Below are positions 10,001-15,818 of a stretch of 64,000 bases of DNA, in pieces. Positions within the stretch are counted from its first letter, which is position 1. Each line of letters opens with the position of its first letter. Origin of the DNA: Bacteroides ovatus. GTDB taxonomy: Bacteria; Bacteroidota; Bacteroidia; Bacteroidales; Bacteroidaceae. The stretch is taken from positions 2,418,001 to 2,482,000 of the forward strand of contig NZ_CP012938.1 in NCBI RefSeq assembly GCF_001314995.1, given 5' to 3'. The notes beneath the pieces were generated by a model, which worked only from the letters and a program-made list of their open reading frames with translations, made no database searches and was not told the DNA's origin. A program made the position numbers and the translations under genes.

Positions 10001-10169
10001 TGGTGGCTCCGGTAAAAAGACGTTTATCCATTTTCTGCATACCGGTCACTACCACTTCCTGTAATACTTCGGAATCGGATTTCATCATTACCTTGATGGT
10101 CCCGGACTTGATGGGAACATCCTGCGACTTCATGCCGACATAGGTGATTTGCAAAGTTCTTGATGAACT
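7044..10169 (-). CDS. SusC/RagA TonB-linked transporter, body separated from its N-terminus by DNA inversion
   Basis: This frame encodes everything in a SusC transporter from the end of the N-terminal carboxypeptidase-regulatory-like domain onward: 'SSSRTLQITYVGMKSQ', the TonB-box region and 'QEVVVTG', the plug with 'GLEGRAAGVSV', 'VRGATSIYGSSKPLWVVDG' and 'IYGARAMAGVIVVTTKKG', then the beta barrel ending in 'FTLTLRLGL'. It lacks a signal peptide. Upstream in frame there is only non-homologous AT-rich sequence back to a TTG near 10283. The missing 68 residues are on the + strand at 10744-10947, and the two pieces meet at a shared 16-bp inverted repeat. Inverting 10154-10963 gives one 1109-aa SusC in perfect frame. 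An ATG at 10170-10172 behind GGAAGGAGGGG could start a leaderless product in this orientation, but it could not be exported. Confidence 0.93.
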   Translation of the reverse strand, partial: SSSRTLQITYVGMKSQDVPIKSGTIKVMMKSDSEVLQEVVVTGMQKMDKRLFTGATKQLNADNVKLDGLPDISRGLEGRAAGVSVQNVSGTFGTAPKIRVRGATSIYGSSKPLWVVDGVILEDAIDVGPDDLSSGDAETLISSAIAGLNSDDIESFQILKDGSATSIYGARAMAGVIVVTTKKGRAGVSKISYTGEFTTRAIPSYKEFNIMNSQEQMGIYKEMEQKGWLNSADLFRTRDTGVYGRMYRLIDEYNNSNGQRGLLNTTEARNAYLREAEMRNTDWFDVLFTNAVSQNHSVSITAGTEKSSFYASLSAMLDPGWYKQSKVKRYTANVNTTYNIYKNLSLNLISNASYRQQNAPGTMNSTLDIASGKMSRGFDINPYSYALNTSRTLDPSVDYISNYAPFNILHELDNNYIEINMVDVKFQGEMKWKVVQGLELSALGAVRYQTSSQEHNVLDDANQAIAYRTGMDDATIREQNKLLYTDPDNPYALPITLLPEGGIYQRQDRRMLGLDFRGTLSWNHLFAEKHIANFFAGMEVNSLQKTYSSFQGWGMQYSMGEIPSYIYQFFKNGIESGSRYYSLGHSETRSIASFFNATYSYDGRYTLNGTFRYEGTNRMGRSRSSRWLPTWNLSGAWNVHEESFFKALQPTLSNLTLKASYSLTADRGPAEVTNSQAIIRSFSPYRPFTDIQETGLYIDDIENSELTYEKKHELNIGIDLGLLENRINFSADWYQRNNYDLIGVVPTQGVGGVINKYANVATMKSHGVEFTLSTRNIRTNDFSWNTDFIFSYAKNEVTQLKGLTSMMELVSGNGFAREGYPVRGLFSIPFAGLDEDGIPQYLIDGKVTSTSINFQEREKLDYLKYEGPTDPTVTGSFGNVFTYKGFKLNVFMTYSFGNVVRLNPVFNYKYSDLTAMPREFKNRWTVSGDEARTNIPVILSDPQYRTNTSLYLAYNAYNYSTERIAKGDFIRMKEISLMYEFPRSWIAPAKISNLSLKLQATNLFLIYADKKLNGQDPEFVNTGGVASPVPRQFTLTLRLGL
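10154..10169 (-). repeat. inverted repeat, left recombination site of the susC switch
   Basis: On the minus strand this reads AGTTCATCAAGAACTT, identical to the + strand at 10948-10963. The core has dyad symmetry, AGTTC-N5-GAACT, as expected for a site-specific recombinase. It lies inside the susC coding frame (codons for Ser-Ser-Ser-Arg-Thr), so recombination here joins coding sequence to coding sequence without changing the frame. Confidence 0.9.
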
Positions 10170-10666
10170 CATGCATTTTCTGCCCCTCCTTCCATAAGTG
10201 CTTGAGCACAAAATATTTAATAAATATAAAAAAGAAAATACAGAAAGGGGAATAAGAAAAGCAAAAAAGGAAGTGAAACGCAAAATAAATCGTCCTTTTT
10301 TGCTTTTTATCTACTTACTGAAAAGGTAGAAAATATCTTTCATGTAGCAAACTTCAAGTCCGGCAGCAACTCTCGTCTCCCCAATTAGGGTATTAATATA
10401 AGAGACTACGGATAGAATTTCTTTCTTTGTCCAATAAACTATCTTTTTTCTACCTGCAATTATTTATTTGCAGATTATTATGTGTTATTAAACATCTTAT
10501 CTACGAATTTATCCACATTTATTTATCAAAAAGATACTTATTTTCGTTTATTAATCACCAAAAAGAAATAAGAAACCGCCTTTCATGTACTTATCTTGTA
10601 TTTAAGTCCTTTTGCTACAAGTATTTTGTATCGACAGCACAAATTCATATTTTTTTCATATTTTTC

Positions 10667-10696
10667 TTTGTTTTTCTAAAAAAGTGGTTACTTTTG
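10667..10696 (+). promoter_or_regulatory. promoter of the invertible susC operon
   Basis: TTTG at 10667-10670, 18 bp, then TACTTTTG at 10689-10696 fits the Bacteroides vegetative promoter (TTTG, 18-21 bp, TAnnTTTG). The start codon follows 47 bp later. It lies inside the invertible segment and here points away from the body of the operon. Confidence 0.7.
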
Positions 10697-10743
10697 CGAA
10701 TCGTAAGATAGCAAAACAGACTATTCTACTATATAAAAACTAT

Positions 10744-10968
10744 ATGAAAAGAAAACTAACGCTGTTATTAACCTGCCTGCTAGCAGGCATTAGCCTGGCA
10801 ATCGCTCAAACCTCCAGAAAGGTAATGGGCGTTGTCTTCTCCGAGGAAGACAACCAGCCCGTCATAGGAGCATCCGTTTTAGTTAAAGGTACATCTATAG
10901 GAACCACCACCGACCTCGATGGAAAGTTCGTTATCAATAATGTACCAAGTTCATCAAGAACTTGGTAA
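10744..10968 (+). CDS. detached N-terminus of the invertible SusC (signal peptide and first domain)
   Basis: ATG 10744 begins a Lys/Arg-rich, hydrophobic signal peptide ending at SLAIAQ (about residue 22). It is followed by 'VMGVVFSEEDNQPVIGASVLVKGTSIGTTTDLDGKFVINNVP', the first part of the carboxypeptidase-regulatory-like domain found at the N-terminus of every SusC. The domain is cut before its last strand: after the 16-bp repeat the frame reads Trp-stop (TAA 10966-10968), giving a 74-aa product. The missing strand, 'LQITYVGMKSQ', is exactly what begins the minus-strand body at the other repeat. On its own this would be a secreted fragment without transport function. The transcript, if it continues, would run antisense into the convergent gene at 10987-11457. 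Confidence 0.92.
   Translation: MKRKLTLLLTCLLAGISLAIAQTSRKVMGVVFSEEDNQPVIGASVLVKGTSIGTTTDLDGKFVINNVPSSSRTW
10948..10963 (+). repeat. inverted repeat, right recombination site of the susC switch
   Basis: The sequence AGTTCATCAAGAACTT is the exact inverse of 10154-10169. At this site the dyad extends to CCAAGTTC-N5-GAACTTGG (10945-10965), a perfect 8-bp-arm palindrome with a 5-bp spacer, whereas the left site keeps only the inner part. The 5-bp spacer ATCAA is asymmetric, which would give the site a direction and favour inversion over other outcomes. Confidence 0.88.
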
Positions 10969-10986
10969 TTCCCCTCCCGCTTTCCT

Positions 10987-11457
10987 CTATTTTCCATCTT
11001 TTTTCTTCACCTTTCCTTCCTTTTCACCAGTCTCCAGGAACAGTGTTTTATCGTCATGAAACTGAATATCTATACGAATATGATGACTATCATCAACTGT
11101 ATAGCCTACATCCGCAGAATCTCCTAGAAAAAGCTTCAGAATCCAGCACAACACCTCCGGAATATTGACAATAATCGTTGCCTTTCCAATCACACAAGAG
11201 AAAAAATTAAAGATAGTTGTCCAATTTGGTATAGGACTCCGACCGTCGAAATTACACCTGTACACACGCCCCACGGACGAACGCGAACAATCCGAATTCT
11301 TTTCAACATATTTTTCTGGAATATTATTCAGTTGCCCCAACTTAAAAACACAATCAATTACTTTCTTCTTAACATCATCGTCGCTGTGACGTACACCGGT
11401 CATTTCTTTCTGACCATTTTCACTGTTAAAAACCACTTCTCTTTCTACCTTAGTCAT
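10987..11457 (-). CDS. hypothetical protein (156 aa)
   Basis: This ORF, ATG 11455-11457, has ordinary coding composition and an AT-rich A-run upstream as usual for Bacteroides starts. I do not recognise it. There is no signal peptide. It has a basic/acidic N-terminal half with several Cys, a hydrophobic segment around residues 85-115 ('TIFNFFSCVIGKATIIVNIPEVLCWILKLFLG') that could be buried core or membrane-associated, and a Lys-rich tail ('EGKVKKKDGK'). It sits 24 bp beyond the right recombination site and converges with the truncated susC start. Whether it belongs to the switch or to the phage-like module to its right is unclear. Confidence 0.45.
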   Translation of the reverse strand: MTKVEREVVFNSENGQKEMTGVRHSDDDVKKKVIDCVFKLGQLNNIPEKYVEKNSDCSRSSVGRVYRCNFDGRSPIPNWTTIFNFFSCVIGKATIIVNIPEVLCWILKLFLGDSADVGYTVDDSHHIRIDIQFHDDKTLFLETGEKEGKVKKKDGK

Positions 11458-11814
11458 TTTTTTACATTTTATTTAATATTTACATATAAAATTCACGACA
11501 AAAGTACAATGCTTATTTTAACATATATGTTCAAGCATGACACATTCTATATTTTTCATCCATATTTTCACAAAGAAAGAGGGTTTGGGGTACCCATTTT
11601 CTACCTTACCGGTATTATCAAGAAAATAGATGAAATAAAATCTGCCAAAGAGGAAAGAAATCACTCGTTCCAAAAGCTGTGATTTGCGCTAAAAAAGAGA
11701 AAGCATTCCTGCACTAAAAGTTTCAACGTTTCATTATGGTTCAAGCTTGGACAGCCTTTGCATTACCTGCTCTCTACCTTTGTCCCCATAATCAAATCAT
11801 TAAAACGAATCAAA
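11458..11814. other. intergenic region between divergent genes
   Basis: This AT-rich region lies between the left-pointing hypothetical gene and the right-pointing SH3-barrel gene. A TACCTTTG element at 11775-11782, 32 bp before the downstream ATG, could be a Bacteroides -7 box, but a well-spaced TTTG is not clear. Short ORFs here have no recognisable features. I see no repeat or RNA gene. Confidence 0.35.
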
Positions 11815-12177
11815 ATGACTGAAACTGAAAAAAATCATTCCTTCCAACGGGTACAGCTAATGAAGCAAGCTGCCGTCATCCGGCAAAACAACGGTATGAA
11901 CCGGCACGATGCACTCGTCACGGCTCACCGGATAGGGGCTCTCATCCGGCAGATGCATCACGGAAATGTCTGTTTCCGCTACACCAAACAGGATGGAACC
12001 ATCCGACATGCCACCGGCACCCTCACCGGATATGAACATAGTTTCCACCGTCCGTATCTACCCAAACCGGAAAATACGTTCGTTGTCTACTATGATATCG
12101 AAGCCAAAGGCTGGCGCACCTTTCACGCTGAAAATTTTCTGGATATCGAAACGGACGGGCAAGACAGCAACAAGTAA
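11815..12177 (+). CDS. SH3 beta-barrel fold protein (WYL_2/DUF2693-like)
   Basis: ATG 11815 is chosen over an upstream TTG because the region before it looks like leader sequence. The 120-residue product has a helical N-terminal half ('RVQLMKQAAVIRQNNGMNRHDALVTAHRIGALIRQM') and a C-terminal half with 'VCFRYTKQDGTIRHATGTLTGYEHSF', the pattern of the small SH3-like WYL_2 proteins found in Bacteroides phages and mobile regions. The function is not established; a nucleic-acid-binding or regulatory role is inference. It is the first gene of a right-pointing module with the small ORF at 12180, the HNH endonuclease, an amidase and a DUF4373 protein. Confidence 0.7.
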   Translation: MTETEKNHSFQRVQLMKQAAVIRQNNGMNRHDALVTAHRIGALIRQMHHGNVCFRYTKQDGTIRHATGTLTGYEHSFHRPYLPKPENTFVVYYDIEAKGWRTFHAENFLDIETDGQDSNK

Positions 12178-12179
12178 AA

Positions 12180-12410
12180 ATGAATCTGCAAAAGAACGGA
12201 ATGAACGGGCAGGAACGAAAAGAATGGGAGGCGCTTTGCAGACAGTATAACGTAGATTCGCTATACGAGGCCATTCAAGGCTGCCGGGAAGAACTGGAGT
12301 TTCTGATTCATTGTGCCGAACGGCTCGAACCTCATACGGAGGAGGAGGAAGAAACGCCGTTTAACACATACAGACCACAGCGTTTCTCCGCACCAGAAAG
12401 CGCCGTTTAA
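12180..12410 (+). CDS. small acidic hypothetical protein (76 aa)
   Basis: The gene starts 2 bp after the stop of the SH3-barrel gene, so it is likely translationally coupled. The product is Glu-rich with a helical middle ('ALCRQYNVDSLYEAIQGCREELEFLIHCAERLE') and a run of five Glu near residue 55. The last 20 codons fall in a stretch where GCCGTTT and CGTTTCTCC motifs recur three to four times (12351-12435), so the C-terminus may have been altered by local duplication. The function is unknown. Small proteins of this kind are common in phage-like modules. Confidence 0.5.
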   Translation: MNLQKNGMNGQERKEWEALCRQYNVDSLYEAIQGCREELEFLIHCAERLEPHTEEEEETPFNTYRPQRFSAPESAV

Positions 12411-12435
12411 CAGATGGAGGAAACGCCGTTTCTCC
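12351..12435. repeat. degenerate local repeats around AAACGCCGTTT
   Basis: GAAACGCCGTTTAACA (12351), AGCGCCGTTTAACAGA (12399) and GGAAACGCCGTTTCTCC (12419) share a core, and CGTTTCTCCGCA (12381) resembles CGTTTCTCCCCGCA (12427). They span the end of the small ORF and the gap after it. The core AAACGCCGTTT is nearly palindromic. The cause may be slippage or a protein-binding site; neither can be shown. Confidence 0.4.
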
Positions 12436-12503
12436 CCGCATGATTCAGAAAAACGATTATTTTTTAACAGAGTATAATTTTATTAACATTATCAATATCA
12501 AGT

Positions 12504-13265
12504 ATGGAAAATTGGAGATTTATTGAAGAAAACCCCGACTATATGATTTCAGATCACGGACGGGTATTGAGTTTCAAGGGCAGATCAAAGTTGATCCTTT
12601 GTGCCAAAATCATGGGGACCGGTTACGAAACTGTCATACTGCCGAATAAAGGTGTTTGTATCGAATACAAAATTCATCGTTTGGTTGCCAAAGCATTCAT
12701 CCCCAACCCGGAGCAGCTGCCACAGATTAACCACCTCGATGGCAATACGATGAACAACCACGTGTCAAACCTCGAATGGTGCGATGCATACACCAATATG
12801 ATGCACGCCATCCGGACGGGATTACGACGTACGGGAGTGGGATCTCATCAAACACCTTTCGCCGTTACGGATGCAACGGGGAAAGTATTGCGTGCCTACC
12901 CGTCTATGAAAGAAATGGTCAGAGAGGAACGTCTGAAGCCTGCGCACCGAAACTGGCTTATCCTCCAACTAAAGCATCCGGACCGCGTGAAACAACACGC
13001 CTTGCGTGTGCAACATCATCGGGGAGATGCTTTTATTATGGTTCAGACAAGGCCTAACCAGACCACAGTGCTTAATCGGACGACAATACCTAATCGGCCC
13101 ACCATGCCTAATCAAACGACAACGCCGCCGATGGATGCTCCCTTCTCTCCGGTGCTCCATTCAGTAACAAAGCAATATTACCGCCAACTGTCCAAAGAGG
13201 AGGCTATTGCGTTCGGGGTTATCTCACGTGCCGTCTGCAAACAGGAAAGGAGGATTCTGCCATGA
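12504..13265 (+). CDS. NUMOD4/HNH homing-type endonuclease
   Basis: The N-terminus 'ENWRFIEENPDYMISDHGRVLSFKG' is a NUMOD4 motif (residues about 2-30), a DNA-binding element of phage and intron-type endonucleases. It is followed by 'IHRLVAKAFIPNPEQLPQINHLDGNTMNNHVSNLEWC' (about 53-92), an HNH_3 domain with the expected His and Asn residues. The enzyme should nick or cut DNA. The C-terminal 70 residues are unusual: an 18-bp unit repeated four times encodes PNQTTV/LNRTTI/PNRPTM/PNQTTT. The gene overlaps the amidase gene by 4 bp (ATGA), which argues for one transcript. The module resembles genes carried by Bacteroides phages and mobile islands. Confidence 0.85.
   Translation: MENWRFIEENPDYMISDHGRVLSFKGRSKLILCAKIMGTGYETVILPNKGVCIEYKIHRLVAKAFIPNPEQLPQINHLDGNTMNNHVSNLEWCDAYTNMMHAIRTGLRRTGVGSHQTPFAVTDATGKVLRAYPSMKEMVREERLKPAHRNWLILQLKHPDRVKQHALRVQHHRGDAFIMVQTRPNQTTVLNRTTIPNRPTMPNQTTTPPMDAPFSPVLHSVTKQYYRQLSKEEAIAFGVISRAVCKQERRILP
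13053..13124 (+). repeat. 18-bp tandem repeat, four degenerate copies, inside the HNH gene
   Basis: Units begin at 13053, 13071, 13089 and 13107 with consensus CCTAATCGGACGACAATA. They encode six-residue Pro/Leu-Asn-Gln/Arg-Thr/Pro-Thr units. Because the unit is a multiple of three, copy-number change would keep the frame and change linker length. Confidence 0.75.
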
Positions 13266-13705
13266 AAGACACGATCATCATCCACTGTTCCGCCACTCGT
13301 GCGGGACAGGATTTTACCGCTACCGACATCGACCGCTGGCATCGTCAACGTGGTTTTCGTTCTATCGGTTATCATTTCGTCATCCGTCTCGACGGTACGA
13401 TAGAACCGGGAAGAGATGTTGCTCTCGACGGAGCGCATTGTACAGGTTGGAACCATCGGTCTATCGGCATCTGCTACATTGGCGGATTGGACAGGAACGG
13501 CCGGCCTGCCGACACACGAACGGAAGCGCAACGTGAAGCGCTCGTCCGGCTGGTAGAAGATTTGCGCCTTGTCTTCCCTTCTCTGAAGCAGGTGATAGGG
13601 CATCGGGACACCAGTCCTGACCTCAATGGAGACGGCATTATCTCACCTGACGAGTATATAAAATCCTGCCCCTGCTTCGATGTAAAAGCAGAATTTATTC
13701 AGTAA
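13262..13705 (+). CDS. N-acetylmuramoyl-L-alanine amidase (PGRP/amidase_2 type)
   Basis: This 147-residue enzyme should cleave the bond between MurNAc and L-Ala in peptidoglycan. The zinc ligands of the amidase_2 fold are visible: His 8 in 'IIIHCSAT', the His of 'GAHCTGWN' (about residue 60) and the distal HRD ('QVIGHRDTSPDLNGDG', about 121). 'FRSIGYHFVIRLDGTIEPGR' is the conserved substrate-groove segment. There is no signal peptide, which fits a phage endolysin-type enzyme or an injected effector better than a cell-wall housekeeping enzyme. It overlaps the HNH gene start to stop. Such stand-alone amidases are frequent in Bacteroides phage-derived gene sets. Confidence 0.9.
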   Translation: MKDTIIIHCSATRAGQDFTATDIDRWHRQRGFRSIGYHFVIRLDGTIEPGRDVALDGAHCTGWNHRSIGICYIGGLDRNGRPADTRTEAQREALVRLVEDLRLVFPSLKQVIGHRDTSPDLNGDGIISPDEYIKSCPCFDVKAEFIQ

Positions 13706-13738
13706 TAATCAACCATTTACAACCAGCATTTTATCATC

Positions 13739-14731
13739 ATGGCCCGCATTTCCAAACCCGGATTAGATTATTTCCCCCTCGATGTCAATTTTCTGCAGGA
13801 CAGAAAAGTACGCCGCATCTCCTGTCGCCACCACGCGGCAGGGATTGCCGCACTCACTTCGCTGCTCTGCCTCATCTATAAAGAAAAAGGTTATTATATT
13901 TTGTGGAACAAAGACACTCTTTTCGACATCGCCCAGGAAGCGTGTTGCGGGGAGGAGGAAATGCAGGCCATCATTGATGATTGCCTGTCAGTGGGGCTGT
14001 TCGATGATCTTATATATAAGGAGTATGGCGTACTGACTTCACAGGCGATTCAGGAACAATATCATAAAATCATCACCGACAGCCGGAGAAAATATAAATT
14101 ACCCCTGGAACATTTCTGGATTATCAAGGAGGAGAGTAGTGAAATAGAACCGGAAAATACGGATGACTCCGGCAAAGATGTTACAAAACCCCATGAATTT
14201 GCTACAACAATGCCACAAACAAAAGAAGAAACGGATACAGATATCAAAGGTAAACAGGAAAGGAATATGGAAAATGAAATCAAACCTGAAATAAAAAAAG
14301 ACATAGAGACAGAGAGGGAAGGAAAAGACGGAAAGGAGAATGAGAGGAGCATGCCGCCCGTTCCGTCAAACAGCGTTTTTCAGGCTTCGCCTGTCGTTGT
14401 AGAGGGTTTGTCTTTGGATAAATCGATTGGAAAAGAAACGGTTTCGGAAGGGATGCAAGCGGGAGGAGGCTCGGAAGCTATACTTCTACTTAATATGCAA
14501 ACTATCGGCATCCGGAACGAACAGACCGTAAAAGCGATTGTCGCCCTTGCCCGACGTAAAGAATTGGGAGGCCCCGGCGGTATTTTATGGAAAATTCTTA
14601 GTTCCCAATACCGCCCTACCCTACTCAAAAAGAATGAACCGGGTGATTACATTCTTTGGGCACTCAATCATCCGACGGAATTTGAAAACACCTACAACGG
14701 GACACTGAAAAAGCTAATCAGGGGAAGATAA
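13739..14731 (+). CDS. DUF4373 (Lin1244/Lin1753-like) domain protein
   Basis: The N-terminal 110 residues ('KPGLDYFPLDVNFLQDRKVRRISCRHHAAGIAALTSLLCLIYKEKGYYILWNKDTLFDIAQ') match the DUF4373 domain, which resembles the N-terminal domain of phage replication initiators. A charged Lys/Glu-rich linker (about 125-210) follows, then a short helical C-terminal domain ('RNEQTVKAIVALARRKELGGPGGILWKILSS'). I infer a role in replication of a phage or mobile element, possibly remnant here because no primase, helicase or integrase is next to it. It ends the right-pointing module, 33 bp after the amidase. Confidence 0.8.
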   Translation: MARISKPGLDYFPLDVNFLQDRKVRRISCRHHAAGIAALTSLLCLIYKEKGYYILWNKDTLFDIAQEACCGEEEMQAIIDDCLSVGLFDDLIYKEYGVLTSQAIQEQYHKIITDSRRKYKLPLEHFWIIKEESSEIEPENTDDSGKDVTKPHEFATTMPQTKEETDTDIKGKQERNMENEIKPEIKKDIETEREGKDGKENERSMPPVPSNSVFQASPVVVEGLSLDKSIGKETVSEGMQAGGGSEAILLLNMQTIGIRNEQTVKAIVALARRKELGGPGGILWKILSSQYRPTLLKKNEPGDYILWALNHPTEFENTYNGTLKKLIRGR

Positions 14732-14805
14732 AGCGGAAAAGTCTGCCTATAAACAAGGAACCTTTTATTTTTACTGCAAAAGGGATGGAAAACCAAGAAT
14801 TATCG

Positions 14806-14813
14806 TACCTTTG
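14806..14813 (+). promoter_or_regulatory. possible -7 element of the Rpn gene
   Basis: TACCTTTG fits TAnnTTTG and lies 80 bp before the chosen start. No convincing TTTG at the proper distance is seen, so this is a weak call. Confidence 0.35.
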
Positions 14814-14893
14814 TAGTACGAAGAAAAAGCCTCTTTTTTATGTATAAAGAGAAACGTCTCTTTGCAAAACATAAAAAGAAGCGACCCAAAACA

Positions 14894-15715
14894 ATGAGTA
14901 AATTTATCAATCCGTTCACCGACTACGGATTCAAACTAATATTCGGCAGAGAAGTGTCTAAGGATTTACTAATCGAATTTCTGAACGACCTGCTCGAAGG
15001 TGAACGAGTGATAACGGACTTACAGTTTTTGAATAATGAGCAATTGCCGCTCTATCCGGAAGGACGAGGTATTATCTATGATGTATATTGCACCACGGAC
15101 ACAGGCGAAAAAATCATCGTTGAAATGCAGAACCGTATGCAAAGCAACTTCAAAGAACGCTCGATTTATTATTTATCGCGTGCCATCATCAATCAAGGAA
15201 GGGTAGGCAATGAATGGAAGTTTGAAATAAAAGCCGTATACGGAGTTTTCTTGATGAATTTCATTATCGACAAGAACATAAAACTCCGCACAGATGTTAT
15301 TCTAAGTGACAGGGAAACAGGAGAACTCTTCTCGGATAAGTTCCGGGAAATCTTTATCGCCCTCCCTCTCTTCAACAAAAACGAAGAGGAATGCGAAACG
15401 AATTTTGAACGTTGGATTTATATATTAAATAATATGGAAACTTTAAAACGCATGCCGTTCAAGGCACGAAAAGCTGTCTTCGAGAAATTGGAAGATATCG
15501 CTGATGTGGCTTCTATGTCTCCGGAAGACAGGGAGCGATACGACAATAGCGTCAAAGTGTACCGAGATTATTTGGTGACAATGGATGCAGCTGAACAAAA
15601 AGGTGCACAAGAAACCCAGCTGAAAATAGCCCGGAACATGAAAGCCAAAGGGATAGACAATGAGTCTATCGCCGAATGTACCGATTTACCTTTAAGCATA
15701 ATCGAAGGGTTATAA
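14894..15715 (+). CDS. Rpn family PD-(D/E)XK nuclease / putative transposase
   Basis: I start at ATG 14894, where the family's usual opening 'MSKFINPFTDYGFKLIFG' begins; an upstream ATG at 14840 adds 18 basic residues. Catalytic residues of the PD-(D/E)XK fold are visible: Asp in 'GIIYDVYCTTDTGEKIIVEMQNR', with the Glu and Gln of 'VEMQ' (about residues 60-82). Rpn proteins have DNase activity and promote RecA-independent recombination; some copies act in phage defence. The C-terminus carries 'ARNMKAKGIDNESIAECTDLPLSIIEGL', the short helical tail typical of Bacteroides members. It is a single gene, followed by a terminator hairpin shared with the convergent TetR gene. Confidence 0.88.
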   Translation: MSKFINPFTDYGFKLIFGREVSKDLLIEFLNDLLEGERVITDLQFLNNEQLPLYPEGRGIIYDVYCTTDTGEKIIVEMQNRMQSNFKERSIYYLSRAIINQGRVGNEWKFEIKAVYGVFLMNFIIDKNIKLRTDVILSDRETGELFSDKFREIFIALPLFNKNEEECETNFERWIYILNNMETLKRMPFKARKAVFEKLEDIADVASMSPEDRERYDNSVKVYRDYLVTMDAAEQKGAQETQLKIARNMKAKGIDNESIAECTDLPLSIIEGL

Positions 15716-15775
15716 AGTAATCGGATTCATAAAGGCACTATGTTGTAACCAACCGTTTACGAACGAAGAAAATAA

Positions 15776-15814
15776 AAAGAGGTGAGCTCCCTTTGCAGGG
15801 TAGTCCACCTCTTT
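15776..15814. terminator. bidirectional terminator hairpin
   Basis: AAAGAGGTG and CACCTCTTT flank a short loop with inner GGGA/TCCC-like pairing, bordered by A and T runs. It sits between the convergent Rpn and tetR genes and can serve both. Confidence 0.75.
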
Positions 15815-15818
15815 CTCT

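Larger units (their letters stand above)
10154..10963. other. invertible DNA segment (susC phase switch), read in OFF orientation
   Basis: The 810-bp segment is bounded by the perfect 16-bp inverted repeat. It holds, pointing right, a promoter (10667-10696) and the first 68 codons of susC (10744-10947). The remainder of susC starts at the left repeat and points left. Flipping the segment places the susC start at 10373 on the minus strand with the promoter upstream, giving one uninterrupted 3330-bp gene at 7044-10373. In the orientation read here the promoter drives only a 74-residue truncated exported peptide, and I see no TAnnTTTG element facing the operon between 10170 and 10400. The other operon genes are therefore probably off too. 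No recombinase gene is visible in the window, so the enzyme must act in trans. Bacteroides fragilis is known to invert promoters and SusC-like genes. Confidence 0.9.

Noticed and set aside
10170..10283. Extension of the SusC body upstream to a TTG at 10283 with a hydrophobic start
   Set aside because: The extension is AT-rich, has no SusC similarity and a weak start. The true N-terminus is the + strand fragment that joins exactly at the inverted repeat.
11332..11682. 116-codon + strand ORF between the unknown gene and the SH3-barrel gene
   Set aside because: It overlaps the start of the minus-strand gene and has a Phe/Tyr/His-rich, AT-driven composition with no domain.
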